A stretch of DNA of 64,000 bases from Nereocystis luetkeana (Eukaryota; Sar; Phaeophyceae; Laminariales; Laminariaceae), in assembly GCA_031213475.1 (NCBI GenBank), contig JARUPZ010000024.1, positions 5,426,038 through 5,490,037 on the forward strand. The letters run 5' to 3'. Positions within the stretch are counted from its first letter, which is position 1. Each line of letters opens with the position of its first letter. Under the pieces are notes generated by a model, which saw only the letters and a program-made list of their open reading frames with translations, made no database searches and had not been told where the DNA came from. Both the position numbers and the translations under genes were made by a program. Of the stretch, positions 23,030 to 34,300 are shown in pieces.

Positions 23030-24530
23030 TTACTTCCATGGAAGCTTCCGCCAACTTCCATGGAGGTAAATCCAAATTCCATGAAAGTAAATATAATTTC
23101 CATGGCAGCACGGACGTCGCGGTGGAAGCTTCCATGCAAGCGATGTTTCTTCCTTGGAAGTATATGAAATCTTGCATGGAGGTTGGAGTAAGTTTACATG
23201 AAAACGTCCATCAAATTTCATGTTGGCTTCCACCTTTTTGCATGGAAGAACATCTACCTCCATAGAAGTTGAATTTAGGAAGTACATGAAATCTTGCATG
23301 GAGGTTGGAGTAAGTTTACATGAAAACGTCCATCAAATTTCATGTTGGCTTCCACCTTTTGTCATGGAAAAACATCTACCTCCATAGAAGTTGAATTTCT
23401 TCCATGGGAAGTTGTGTAAGCTTTCATGGAATCTCCTTACTTCCATGAAAGTTGTGTAAGCTTCCACGGAATCTCCTTCCATGGAATCTTATTCATGGAA
23501 GCTTCTACCAATTTCCATGGAAGTACACTACTATTTGCCTAAGTTTACTTCCATGGAAGGCCCATTTACTTCCTTCCATGGAAATACATATATCCATCTA
23601 CTTGCATAGACACTTCCATATAACTACAGTAGATCTGTTTTTCAACTACTTCCATCTACTTCCATCCCCCACGGGCCTGATCCCACCCGGACCTGATCCC
23701 ACCCTGATCTGATCCCACCCGGACCTGGTCCCAACCGGACTCGGTCTCATTTGGTACCCTGCTCCCACTCACAAGACGCAAAAAAATAGTTCACCCTCCC
23801 CTCAAGAGCCACCGGAGGCCCACCGGTCACCTTGATCCCATTTAGATGCGTGCACGGAAACTCCCACGTTCACCGCCGGCGGTGGAAAATTCCGTCTACT
23901 TCCATGCAAGCAAAAAATACTTACAACTTCCTCCCGCGGGAGCAATTTTGTCCATGAAGTGACACTTACTTCCACAATTCCTTCCATGAAGGCGCACATT
24001 CCAGTGAAATATACCTCCTCCATGAAAGCTTTCACCAACTTGCCTTCCAGATGGAAATAACATTTACTTCCGTATTTCTCCCATGGAAGGAAAAATTACT
24101 TCCCTGGAGTTATATTCACTTCCACGAAAGCTTTCGCTTGCTTTATGGAAGCTTCCACCACGTTCCATATAAGTATATATTAAGACCGGAAGTTAGTGTC
24201 CGCGGGAGTCCATGGACGAAATCCATGGAAGCTAGTGGAAGCAGATGGAAGTCCGTGAAAGTTACTGCAAGCTTCAGCTACTTGGGGAAATTGATGTAAG
24301 TCAACGGAAGCTGACCATACAAATGGAAGTCGATGGCCTCTTACGGAGGTTTATTAGAATAGAAGTTTAGGAAACTCGTGGAAGCAGGTGGAAGTCTGAA
24401 GGGGTTGATGGAAGCTCAGCGGGAGCTTTTGGTTCCTGGGAGTTGGTGGAAGCTTCCACTTTCCACCAGCAGTGGAAGTTTGCGCGTACCTCCCAAGGAA
24501 GTCATGGAAGCTTCCATGGAAGTAAACGAC
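23030..24530 (+). repeat. CTTCCATGGAAG palindrome-rich array
   Basis: About 1.5 kb of irregular units with CTTCCATGGAAG, TTTCATGGAAG and GGAAGCTTCC. It contains a nearly exact direct duplication of about 121 bases (23155-23275 and 23277-23398). A GATCCCACCCGGACCT array sits at 23665-23735. Confidence 0.85.
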
Positions 24531-25225
24531 AAACGTGAATATCATGGTGGACCCACAGATCTGCGCTACTACTTACAGCTGAAGGGTGCTGACTACGTGC
24601 TGATGGTGTAGCACGAGCTGCACGTATGAAACATGCCTCGACGTACTGCTTTGTGTTATCAAGCATGGTACCGACTTCTGCCGTAATACGTGTCATCTAT
24701 AACATGTGCTCGTGATGTTTAGTATCTCGGGGAGCTGTGTTAGAGTGTTTAAAAGCGACCCACATTGCCAACTCGTGTTGAGTACCCGGGGCTGAAACGG
24801 CACAACAGTATGGACCCGTCAACAATAGCACCTACGAGCAATCCAAGCATGGCCAAAACCTTCTCGTGATGCCAACCTGCAACATGTAGAGGCTATTGAT
24901 CCACCGTTAGGATTTAGAGTAGAACTCGCCGCTGCGAAGGATCCTCTGACCCAAAATTATCGACACCTCAACTATTGTGAGCCTCAACGTCTTCCTGGGC
25001 TGGCTTCTTAAATATACGTGGGCCCTTACTGCGGCCACCGCCCCCCCCCATCTCCCCCTCTCCGTGCGATGCCAAATAGTGGAGTCGTCACCGACAAATC
25101 TACCGTAGACTGCAAACTATGGCACGCCCAAAATCCCACCTCGTGTCCGGTGAAACATGTTACTTATTTTCAAAGCTTGCACATCTCGAACAGACCATAC
25201 AGATCATGATACATCCATCTACTGA

Positions 25226-25258
25226 CCCTATCCCCAACCCTAACCCTAACCCTAAGAT
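25226..25258 (+). repeat. interstitial telomere-type tract
   Basis: CCCTAACCCTAACCCTAAG preceded by worn CCCTATCCC units, matching a TTAGGG-type telomere. Confidence 0.7.
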
Positions 25259-25597
25259 AGTTTACTTCCTCACCTGCCGTCGTCAGAAGTTGTGCAGCAT
25301 CTGCCTTAATAGGGCACAGATCCAACCCCCGAAAAAAACTCATATTATAGACCGTGCAGGCTACATACGGTTCCCATTCAGCAACATAAGCTAGATCATA
25401 GAGGTCAGAAACATATTATATATCTACTGTGAATGATCTAGATCATCGAGTGGGAATGATCTGTACCTGATCTGTACATGATATATGGGAGGTGTGAAAG
25501 GGCGTGCTTATATAGCAGGTTCATACATCGTCTGGGATACCCGAGTAATCAGACCAGGTGTGTTGATCACGCTCGAGGTCTAGAAGCCCCACAAGAG

Positions 25598-25770
25598 GCC
25601 GGGACCCCCCCCCTGCACAATGCAGACGTAGGAAAACCTTGTGGGGATACCAAGCAATGCAGCAAACCATTCGGCGTACCTGAATGATAAGTTGTCGACA
25701 GCTTGAAGGGCTCGCTACATTATATAATGTCCCCACAAAGATTCGTGTTTTGCCCCCCTATGCCAACTGG
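25598..25770 (+). mobile_element. family F repeat
   Basis: Shared with 57768-57960: GCACAATGCAGACGTAGG, GCGTACCTGAATGA and ATGTCCCCACAAAG, with a poly(C) run at one side. Type unknown. Confidence 0.45.
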
Positions 25771-28660
25771 TCAGCGAATGTCAGCTGCGAAATCTTCAAA
25801 CCCCCCTTCTTCTTCCAATCTCTCTCGTGAAAACACCCCGGATACCAACGCAACACTCCCTGCTTGTTGACCGAAACCATTCGGTCCAAGTCCCTGCCGA
25901 ACAAACGGGTCACGCCCCGCCTTCTCTCCTACCGCGGGTATATCCTCCACATGCATACAACCCGGATCATTACACTTCCCTCCCCCATTGAGCGGATCGC
26001 GCGTGCGTCAGCCAGGCACTGCGAAAACTCTCAAAGGCGACAAGAAAAAATTCCATGGCTCGCGTTTCCGCCAAGAAGAACAGCTACACGTGTGTTACCT
26101 GTGACTCCCGTTTCGCCTTGCGACGCCCCCGGGATTTCAAGTTACCTACAACCCGAAGTGGAATCTCGTAGTAATGTAAATATGAAAATCGTAAGATGTG
26201 CATGCCATTGGCTCGATGTCTGCGTCAAGCCGTACAATCGATTGATCACCCTCATTGCACTTCCCGACAACCTACCGCAAAACCCTACCGCAAACGCGTG
26301 TACCTAGTACACGTTTTTCCTCCAGGTCAGATTCCACGAAATAGTTCTCGATATCAAAATGGAACGCATCAAGAACCAGCTTGCACGCCATCTCTATGAA
26401 CCAATGAACACTCGAAACAGCAACAGTGGGTGCACACAGGGATCTGAAATAAGTGATATCCCTCTGCTCATCCCTCCGCGACTGCAAGCCCCGCCGTAGT
26501 TTTCGTGGGCCAACCGTACCCATCAGCCCCCCGATCAAACACCCACATGGCATCGCTGTAGTTGTCCATTGATTGCTGATACACCGGCTCAAACACCCCG
26601 CACCCAACAACCCGCGTACCTCCCGCCCCGTCGAATATTTTCAAAGATGGGTGTACTCCGACCGCATGGCCTCCGTGTGGTTTCCTGAAAGCTCGGAGTC
26701 AGACGCGTAGCAGTGCGGCGGCTTCAGAGGCTAGTAGGACGGCCACTGGTCGCCCAGGGTGGCGTCGATGGATGTAGTCCCGAGTGGTCAGAGACGCCGA
26801 CAAAACACACGTTAGACCCCCCCGTCCTTCCCAGAAGACGGTATCTCCTCGCGCCTGCCGGCCGAGAGTAGCAACTGCCTGCGGCCTTCAACAAGTGGCG
26901 GTTCCATGCGGCGACAGGAATCGACGGCTTCACGCGTAGCCAACATCGAAAGCAGCGCAGTCTTGCTCCTCATCAACAGCAGTCCGACGCCACGATTATG
27001 TCTCTGGTCGATCACCGCTTTCGACGAGGGAGTTGGCTCCTCCGGTGCGGGCTGATAGATGGATCGTCAACGTGCCTGCGAACTGGGGCCGTCTTCGAGC
27101 GGGCACAGGACGCATATCCGCTGCGGCTCCGTGTGCGGCCGTGGACGTGAAAGAGCAAGAGGCGACGAGAATGACAGGGGCGGTGGTAACGGCGGCAACG
27201 GTGGCTGAAGCCCGGTAACGGCGACGACGGCGGCTAAAACGGCGGTGGTAGAGGCGACTGTGACTGGATCGGCGGCGGCGGGGACGGCGACGACGGGGGC
27301 TGGTATGGCGATAGCGGCAGCGTGTAGCTAATGCTGAATTCCGATGCTGTGGGCGCGGTGGCGTGAACTGACCCCCCCACGACCGCCGCCGCTGGAAACG
27401 GCGGCACGGGCGGACGGAGGACGGGGGACCGTCTACGTCGTTTTGCTGGTGTTTAAACGGCCGCCCGCCGAGGCTTTGAGCATATGTTCGGCGGACGCGG
27501 GGTGGTCGTGGACGTTTTTGACAAAGAAAACACAACACCGATCGGACGTTGGATTTGGGACAGCTATTCACCCGCATCATGCTTTCCTGGACGAATGGCA
27601 CCACTTGCAGGCCCGGCAGATGCGAGAAAATATCCTCGTGTGGTGACCGCGCACCCGTTGTTGGTCTTGGTCGCGTGGAGCGGGATGAAGTAGTGGGCAG
27701 CCTAGAGGGCAGCTTCCAGCCACAGACGGTTTCCGTTGGCGTCGAGCTTGGGGGGTTCCAGCGAGAACGACGCCCGGAAATGTCCGCACAATTTTGCAAA
27801 GAGCCGCACGGTCATGCTTCTAGGCGCCCCAGATCGCTCCATTGACAGCCTCGTTCTGTTGTGGCTTACCCACCCGGGGCCGTGAACTCGCGGTGGATCC
27901 CACCGGAGTCGCAGAGATTGACAAAGCTGCGGCTGGTGGACTCCCCACCGTTGTTTGTGTGGAAGAAGTGCGGCCGCCCCATGTCGTTCATGTTGGCTCG
28001 AACTTCTGCACGCACCTTGTGGCTTCGGGTTTCTTCTTCATTTATTGTGGCCGCATCCACCTCGAGGCGCTGTCGGCGAAACGTGTCAGGTAAACAGGCC
28101 CGCCCATGGATGTTTCTTAGGGGCCCCGACCAGATGGATTTACGCCGTCTCCATAGGCATGCCCGCGCGCGACGTCGTCCTCCGCGGTACACAGGCGCGC
28201 CCTCGTATTTCCCTTCTGGCATCCATCACATGACTGCAGCACGATCGTCAGAGTTGCACCATGCTGCCGAGCCGTTTCCCTCATATTGCGCAGGATAAAA
28301 ATGGTCGGAGGAGAAGCGGGATTGGTGAACACTAGTCTTAGCAAAAGGCTTTCTTACCGTGAACGGACGCTTGCCTGATGCAAGGTCGACTGAAGCGGTC
28401 ATACCTACCTTACCAGCACAACAGGTCATGCCGATCTGAACTCTTGTAGGGCTTGCGCTGCCGCAGCATTGAGAGAGGGTGGAACAAAAAGCAGTGTGTG
28501 CAGTGCCGCCTTTACCATCCTCAAGCTGAGCATCCGAGAACGCACGCATATATACATATCTCCTGCAAGTCGGGGGTAGTAGTAGTAAGGAGCCTACTAT
28601 TTCACCGCTCGTTGCTCTTCTCCTGGGGGTGACGCTGAAAGCATCTCGAAAGCGCACCGC
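25760..28660 (-). mobile_element. Copia-type LTR retrotransposon fossil
   Basis: Minus-strand order from high to low coordinate fits Ty1/Copia. There is an integrase core block near 27,870-28,010, reverse-transcriptase similarity near 26,290-26,460, and the region after the reverse transcriptase near 25,770-25,880. No paired LTRs are recognisable and the edges are uncertain. The element is broken in many places (well over five) and looks old. It lies downstream of the sulfotransferase gene. Confidence 0.65.
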
Positions 28661-29820
28661 ATCGGAGGCCCTATGCTCACGACTAGTATCATGCTACACA
28701 TCCGTTGTAGACGTCCTTGCACTGTAGGTCCGCCCCCCCCCCCCCCCCCCCACCTGAACAGTCCGGGTTGTTTCATGCGACGAATGGTTTGGTGGTGGTT
28801 TCTGTTGTTATTAGTTCGTTCGCGTTCCGACCACGGAGATGACGTTGTGTCGCTCAGGATTCAGGATGAAAAGGCTGACGCAATTCGTCGAATACCACCG
28901 TTCTTATAAAAAAAAGCTCTCCTCCCCTGCGTGTACTCAATCGAATACGCACTACCGCCCTTTGCCCTGTTATAGCACCTGTTGTGATGCCGTCATTGGG
29001 TTACTCATATGCTATATCTGTAGTTTGTTATTGCGTTTTCAATCCGTCAGCGCTTAACCGCACGAGCTTCAACGTTGACCCCTCATAAACACTGCCCCGA
29101 GATGATACAATATATATATATATATATATAATCGTCATTTTCTTTTGGCACGTTTCCCATATATATTCTTGATGTCGCAAAGGGGAGTAAATCCACCCTT
29201 TTGGCTTGAGTAGACTGTAGAAGCGACCTAACATTCGAGAAGTAAACTTGTTTTTTATCTCAACCATACAAGTCATGCTGCGCGTGTGCGATGCACCCTC
29301 CTATCTGTGCTACACCTCGAACGCACCAGTACCTACCTCCCACTCGCGCCCCAGCAGCCCGGGCTGCTTCGTGTACGTAGTACGTTGTAGCCGTCTTGCT
29401 TGCCGTCGACACTCTTGTTTACCTCTGATGTCCCGACGAAAAAACGTGCACAAGATGCCGTACGCACGCCGAGATCATCCTGGAGATCATGCCTACCACG
29501 TACAGAGTAGCACAGTCCCTATAAATCCTTTTGACGTCTTGAAGAGTCACTTCTTCACAAGGTGCAGTGTGTATATATGTAGAAAATGCGTTTTTTTTTT
29601 CTTGTATCGCGCAGCCTGCGAAACTGGTGGAGGTGTCGATCGACAGGGATATCCCATTCCCTCACAGCTGACGCATTTTGTGTAGTTTATACCTAGAGGT
29701 GCTAACGAACGCGTTTTCTATCAATAGGGTATGCAGGGGTAGAGCACGCAAGGTTTTTAAGGCTCCTCGCTCTTCAGGAGATCTATTACCCCCCCCCACC
29801 TCCCCACAACCACCACTAAT

Positions 29821-30080
29821 TCATTGAAGCTGCCATCCATATGTAAGTCCGCCTTACAAGCGTTTCTCAGCAGGATGCAGCTCACCCTTTCATGCGACTC
29901 GCCGAACACCTCACGTCACGCTTCGCGCTTGGTGCAAGAAACGTTTGCCTGGTCCGTAAAAACCCGAAGTGCCCCGTCCCGAATTTGTAGGGATGCGAGG
30001 GTCTATGGTCATACGACTACGGCCATGCATGATATGAGTACCCCCCCCCCCCGCCCCCCCCCCCTCCCCCTCGCCCCCAC
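29821..30080 (+). mobile_element. family D repeat with poly(C) end
   Basis: Shares TGCAGCTCACCCTT, AGGGATGCGAGGGTCTATGG and CATACGACTACG with four other loci. It ends in a long poly(C) tract after GAGTA. Confidence 0.65.
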
Positions 30081-30293
30081 ATCCGAGGTCTGAGAAACAT
30101 TGTAAGATATAAGTCCAGATGGCACGATCTCACGGGTTTAAGAATCGGATGAACAACTACTGCGAACGAGACCTCGCTTCAGGAGGGTATAGGGGAGCAC
30201 TCCTCGCAGTTAAGGGAGCCCCTCTCCGGCAGTGACAAATAAACAAAAGGAAATCTAACGCGCAACCAACCCTGGAGTGAGACGTCTCAACAC

Positions 30294-30609
30294 CTATTGC
30301 TCATACCCCAAGTCGGCCATGATACCCGACGCTGCACACTCTGCCCAGACAGCTGCGGCGTGTCGTTCCGGCATTTGTTTCTTCCACTGGTCGACCATGT
30401 CGGCAGAGTGCCTCTTGGTTGAGAAAGGGTCGTTTTTAGATCGTGACAGGTTCTTCGAGCACAAACGGCGCCCGCCGCCGCCACCGTCGCCACCATCGCT
30501 GGCACCACCGCCGCCTCCTTCGCTGGCTTTACGGCCGTGACTGGTGATGTTGGTGCTGCTTGGCTGAACCATACGTCTGACTCCGTCCACGCTATCATTG
30601 TTGATGCCG

Positions 30610-30659
<50 letters not shown>

Positions 30660-31317
30660 GCTGTTGTTGTTGTTGATGCCGTTGTTGTCGTTGTTGCTCC
30701 TGCTACTTGGCTGAAGCATGCGTCGGACCTCTTCCTGGTGTGACTTCGGTGACGAATAGTGAACGGTGTTGCGAGAATGAACCCCGCGGAGATTGCCGGC
30801 TCGACCGGTGTCGCCGCCACCGGCGCCGCTAGCCTTACTCCTCCCGCCTTCCGTATCCCCACGGTAAGTAGTACTGGCGCTATTGCTTTCTTGCAGCGTG
30901 CGCCGGGCCTCTCTCGGATGCGTGCCCGGCAAGGAATCGTGAACGGTTTGGCTGGCATCAACTCCGCTGATATTTTTTCCGCCGCCACCACCACCACCAC
31001 CACCATCTGCGCCACTGTTGTTATGGGTGCTGCTGTTGCTTAGTGGCTGATGCATGCGCGGGACCTCTTCCTCGTGCGTGTTCGGCATTGAATAGTATGT
31101 CTTTTCGCGGACGTCAGTCCCGGGCGGACTGGTCCCCGCGATCAAGCGGCGCGTCGCGCCGTGTTCCGCCGGAGGGTCGCAGTCGGAAATCTTTGTGTTC
31201 TTCGCGACCCACGTCGAGACCGTCGCGGGGGGTTTGCCTAGCCCGGACCAGCCGTAGATTAGCTCCGTCTTCTCCTCGGGGAGCGTGGCGAAATCTTCGT
31301 ACCGAACGATCATATAC
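30294..31317 (-). CDS. sulfotransferase gene, last exon with large low-complexity insertion
   Basis: Acceptor ATATATGCAG before 31317, stop TAG at 30294-30296. It starts YMIVRYEDFATLPEEK, then ELIYGWSGLGKPPATVS. About 240 residues follow that are rich in Asn, Gly and Ser. They contain three to four degenerate copies of a unit with the core S.P..H..E..R.LQP, and an Asn run from a GTT/AAC repeat (30603-30672). The family-like end returns with DQWKKQMPERHAAAVW and ECAASGIMADLGYEQ. Confidence 0.85.
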
Positions 31318-34300
31318 CTGCATATATATGAGAACCAAATTCGAACTTTGGATTGATAGTGGGTTTTGACGATAGGTCGAGTGTGGCTTGCATGCTACGG
31401 GAGGGGAGGGGGGGGTGATGCGGTCACGATCGGCTTGTAGGAGATCATCCAGATCCTGACCTGTATTTATCTGGTGTTGAGCAGGGGGTCTGTACAGTGC
31501 ACATCTCGACTCAGAAAAATCCATATCCTACTGCTGTAGATCGATAACGCCCCCCCACACTTCCGCAACATGAGCTTGATCATACAGAGCAGGGGTCTAT
31601 CCGCCTTTTTGTTCGAGATTTTACAAATTTCAAAGAAGCGGGAACCGAGCCGACAATCTGTCCGGTGTGCGTATGTTTTGCAAAACGCATTGGATCGCGA
31701 AAACAAACGTATCATGCGCAACTTCTCAGGGTGGCCCCCCAAAACCGGGACTTCAATTTCTGCCCTAAAAGGCAAAATGAATAAAAACAAATATATGAGT
31801 GTGGCTGGAAAATATAAGGATGTTATGGTACTCTCTGGGGACCCTCAAGATAGCGACCGAAGCGATGGTTGATATCTTTGGTGTTTTCAACCGTTTGCAC
31901 AAGAAGAGCAGCGTGATGCGTCCGGCTGTAATCCGCACTGGTACGTATGTAGGATCATCTCGCTCCCGTGCCGCACGACTCCACCTTGTCATTATTGTAA
32001 CTCGGACGGCCCCAATTCGTATCACCCCCCCCCCCCCCCCCCCTTCTCCCTTTGGTACAAGCAATGTCTGCCTGGTCGGTGAAAAACCGACGTGCCCCGT
32101 CCCGGTATTGAAGGGATGCGAGGGTCTATGGTCATACGACTACGGCCATGCATGAGATCAAATACATATCTCCTATCGAGTAACCCCCCCCCCGCTCCGT
32201 CTCGAAAGGGATGCGTGGTCAATGGCCAAATGACTAAGGCAAGCAACAAATGAGTACCCCCCCCCCCCCCCCTCTCCCCCCGATCTCGCAGCGACCGTTA
32301 CCGTATTAAATCGTTCACTTTTGTACCGTCAATATTTCCGCCATGGTTTCTTTTGGGACCGACCTTGATTTAATGCTACCCTCTATAGGATTTAGAGTTG
32401 TTTGTGTGCTTCCGAGCCTTGTTCGGTAAGTACCACGTACGCCACGTGAGATGATACATTGCGTCGGGTTGAATATTGTTCAACTTTGTTTCTCACCATA
32501 GCCTGTTTTTGCTTGTGACGTGCGTGCGTGTAAGTAGTGGGAAAATCCTGGCACACGTTTCGGTGCACCCCTACAGCAGTACGTGGTGCCGCTGCTGTGT
32601 TGAGTACCGCGTCCAGTTTTCCCAACAACTGCGCGCACTCCGAGACCGGCCGGCTGTCAAGCACTGGACTTCAGACGTCGCCCAAGGGTTCCACCCCTCC
32701 CTTTAGTCACAGCGCTGCCGTGTTTGTTTTTTCTACTAATTATCGTTTCCGGCTCTTCGATGGCTCACAATGGAGAGTCGATTAATGGTGTATATCTACA
32801 GCAAGCAGCAGCAGCAGCAGCAGTGCAGCATCGAAATGTGTTGGCTTGGTTGCGCTATCAAGTTTCTACGAAGGACATCATGTTTCGGGTGACACTTTGA
32901 GCTCAGAATATAAGGCACCGCCCCCCAAAGGCAGTGCTCGCACTCGAGCGTGTTACGGTACCCCGTCTACTCCCCTGTTGCGGCGCAATGATTTATAGCA
33001 AGCGTCTCCTCATCATACCTGACAGGCGTTATCGCCTGCCTTACCGATGAATGTCTCGCCCCTCTTTGTTCTGAGGATACCGGGCGAGGCAAGCAGCAAC
33101 TAAACATTAATACAAGAGTCTATACAACCTGATAGCACTCTAGTCGGTCCCTGTATCAGGTCCGTAGAACCTTATTATTTAACAAAGGGCTCTATTATTG
33201 CTCACCCAAACACCGATTATGCGACTCTGAGAAATGCCTCTTGGTGAGAATACAAACCCGACGGCCTAGACCTACAACGAATACTGCAGCTACTCGTAGT
33301 ATAGTACCTGGTACGCGACACGACCTGTGTTAAGAACTTCGAAGTTAGCAATTTTAGGCTGATATTTTCTAGTATTTTCTAGAAATTAGAGCTGACAACA
33401 ACGTAGTAGAACTCGAGTGTATTAAAGGTAAGAGAATGGGAGGTAGAAACCATTCGAACTGGCATGGGAGGTAGCTCCTCTAATCTTGTTCAGGAGACTT
33501 CTTGTGTTGTTGCGTTTTTCTTCTGCATGATGAGAGACGGAAGGGAACTGTTGGGAGTGATTCGATAGGGGCTCGATTCAAGGCAGCTGGACGGGTAAAT
33601 ACACTCTTGTCCGAGGAACTTTCCTGGGGAGCTACCCGCTAGACGGGTGAATACACTTTTGTCCGAGGAACTTTCCTGGGGCGCTACCCGCTAGACGGGT
33701 GAATACACTTTTGTCCGAGGAACTTTCCTGGGGCACTTGCCCATGCTCTTCTCTTCTCCCATCGGCTACCCTAACCCTTGTACCACAAGGGAAACACCAG
33801 AGCCCCGGAGATACTCTTCGGCTGTGACAGATACTGCGGGCTATCTCACAACCACTTCTCCTGTAGTAGCCCAATGCTTCTCCATATATTATTACACTAT
33901 TACGCGGGGTCATATTAAATAGGACCTACGGTACACTCAAAAACTATATATTTCGCTATTTTTCCTTACACTATTTGGTCCTGTTTACCATGGTCCCTCG
34001 TAATAAGCGTAACTTAGTGCACAGCGAGGAGCGCCAGTCTAAATCCTTTGTCACGGCCTACATGACAGTCTTTAGGACTGCACTCCCGTTTCGGGGACAG
34101 CCCAGTCAAATTCTGAGTATAGTTTCTCTCCCAAACAGGCATACAGACAAAAAAAAGTCCTGAAAGAGTTAACGGCCTATCTATGGTCAGCGCTGACGCC
34201 AACAATACAAGCCGCAAGCCTTAGCCGGCATTCATTCGTGGGAGACTCTCTATCGTTGCCGTCGTCGCGTACTGTGTAATACCAAGTAACATGTAGAGCA

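Noticed and set aside
27033-27845. Plus-strand frames as genes
   Set aside because: They are shadows of the minus-strand Copia fossil.
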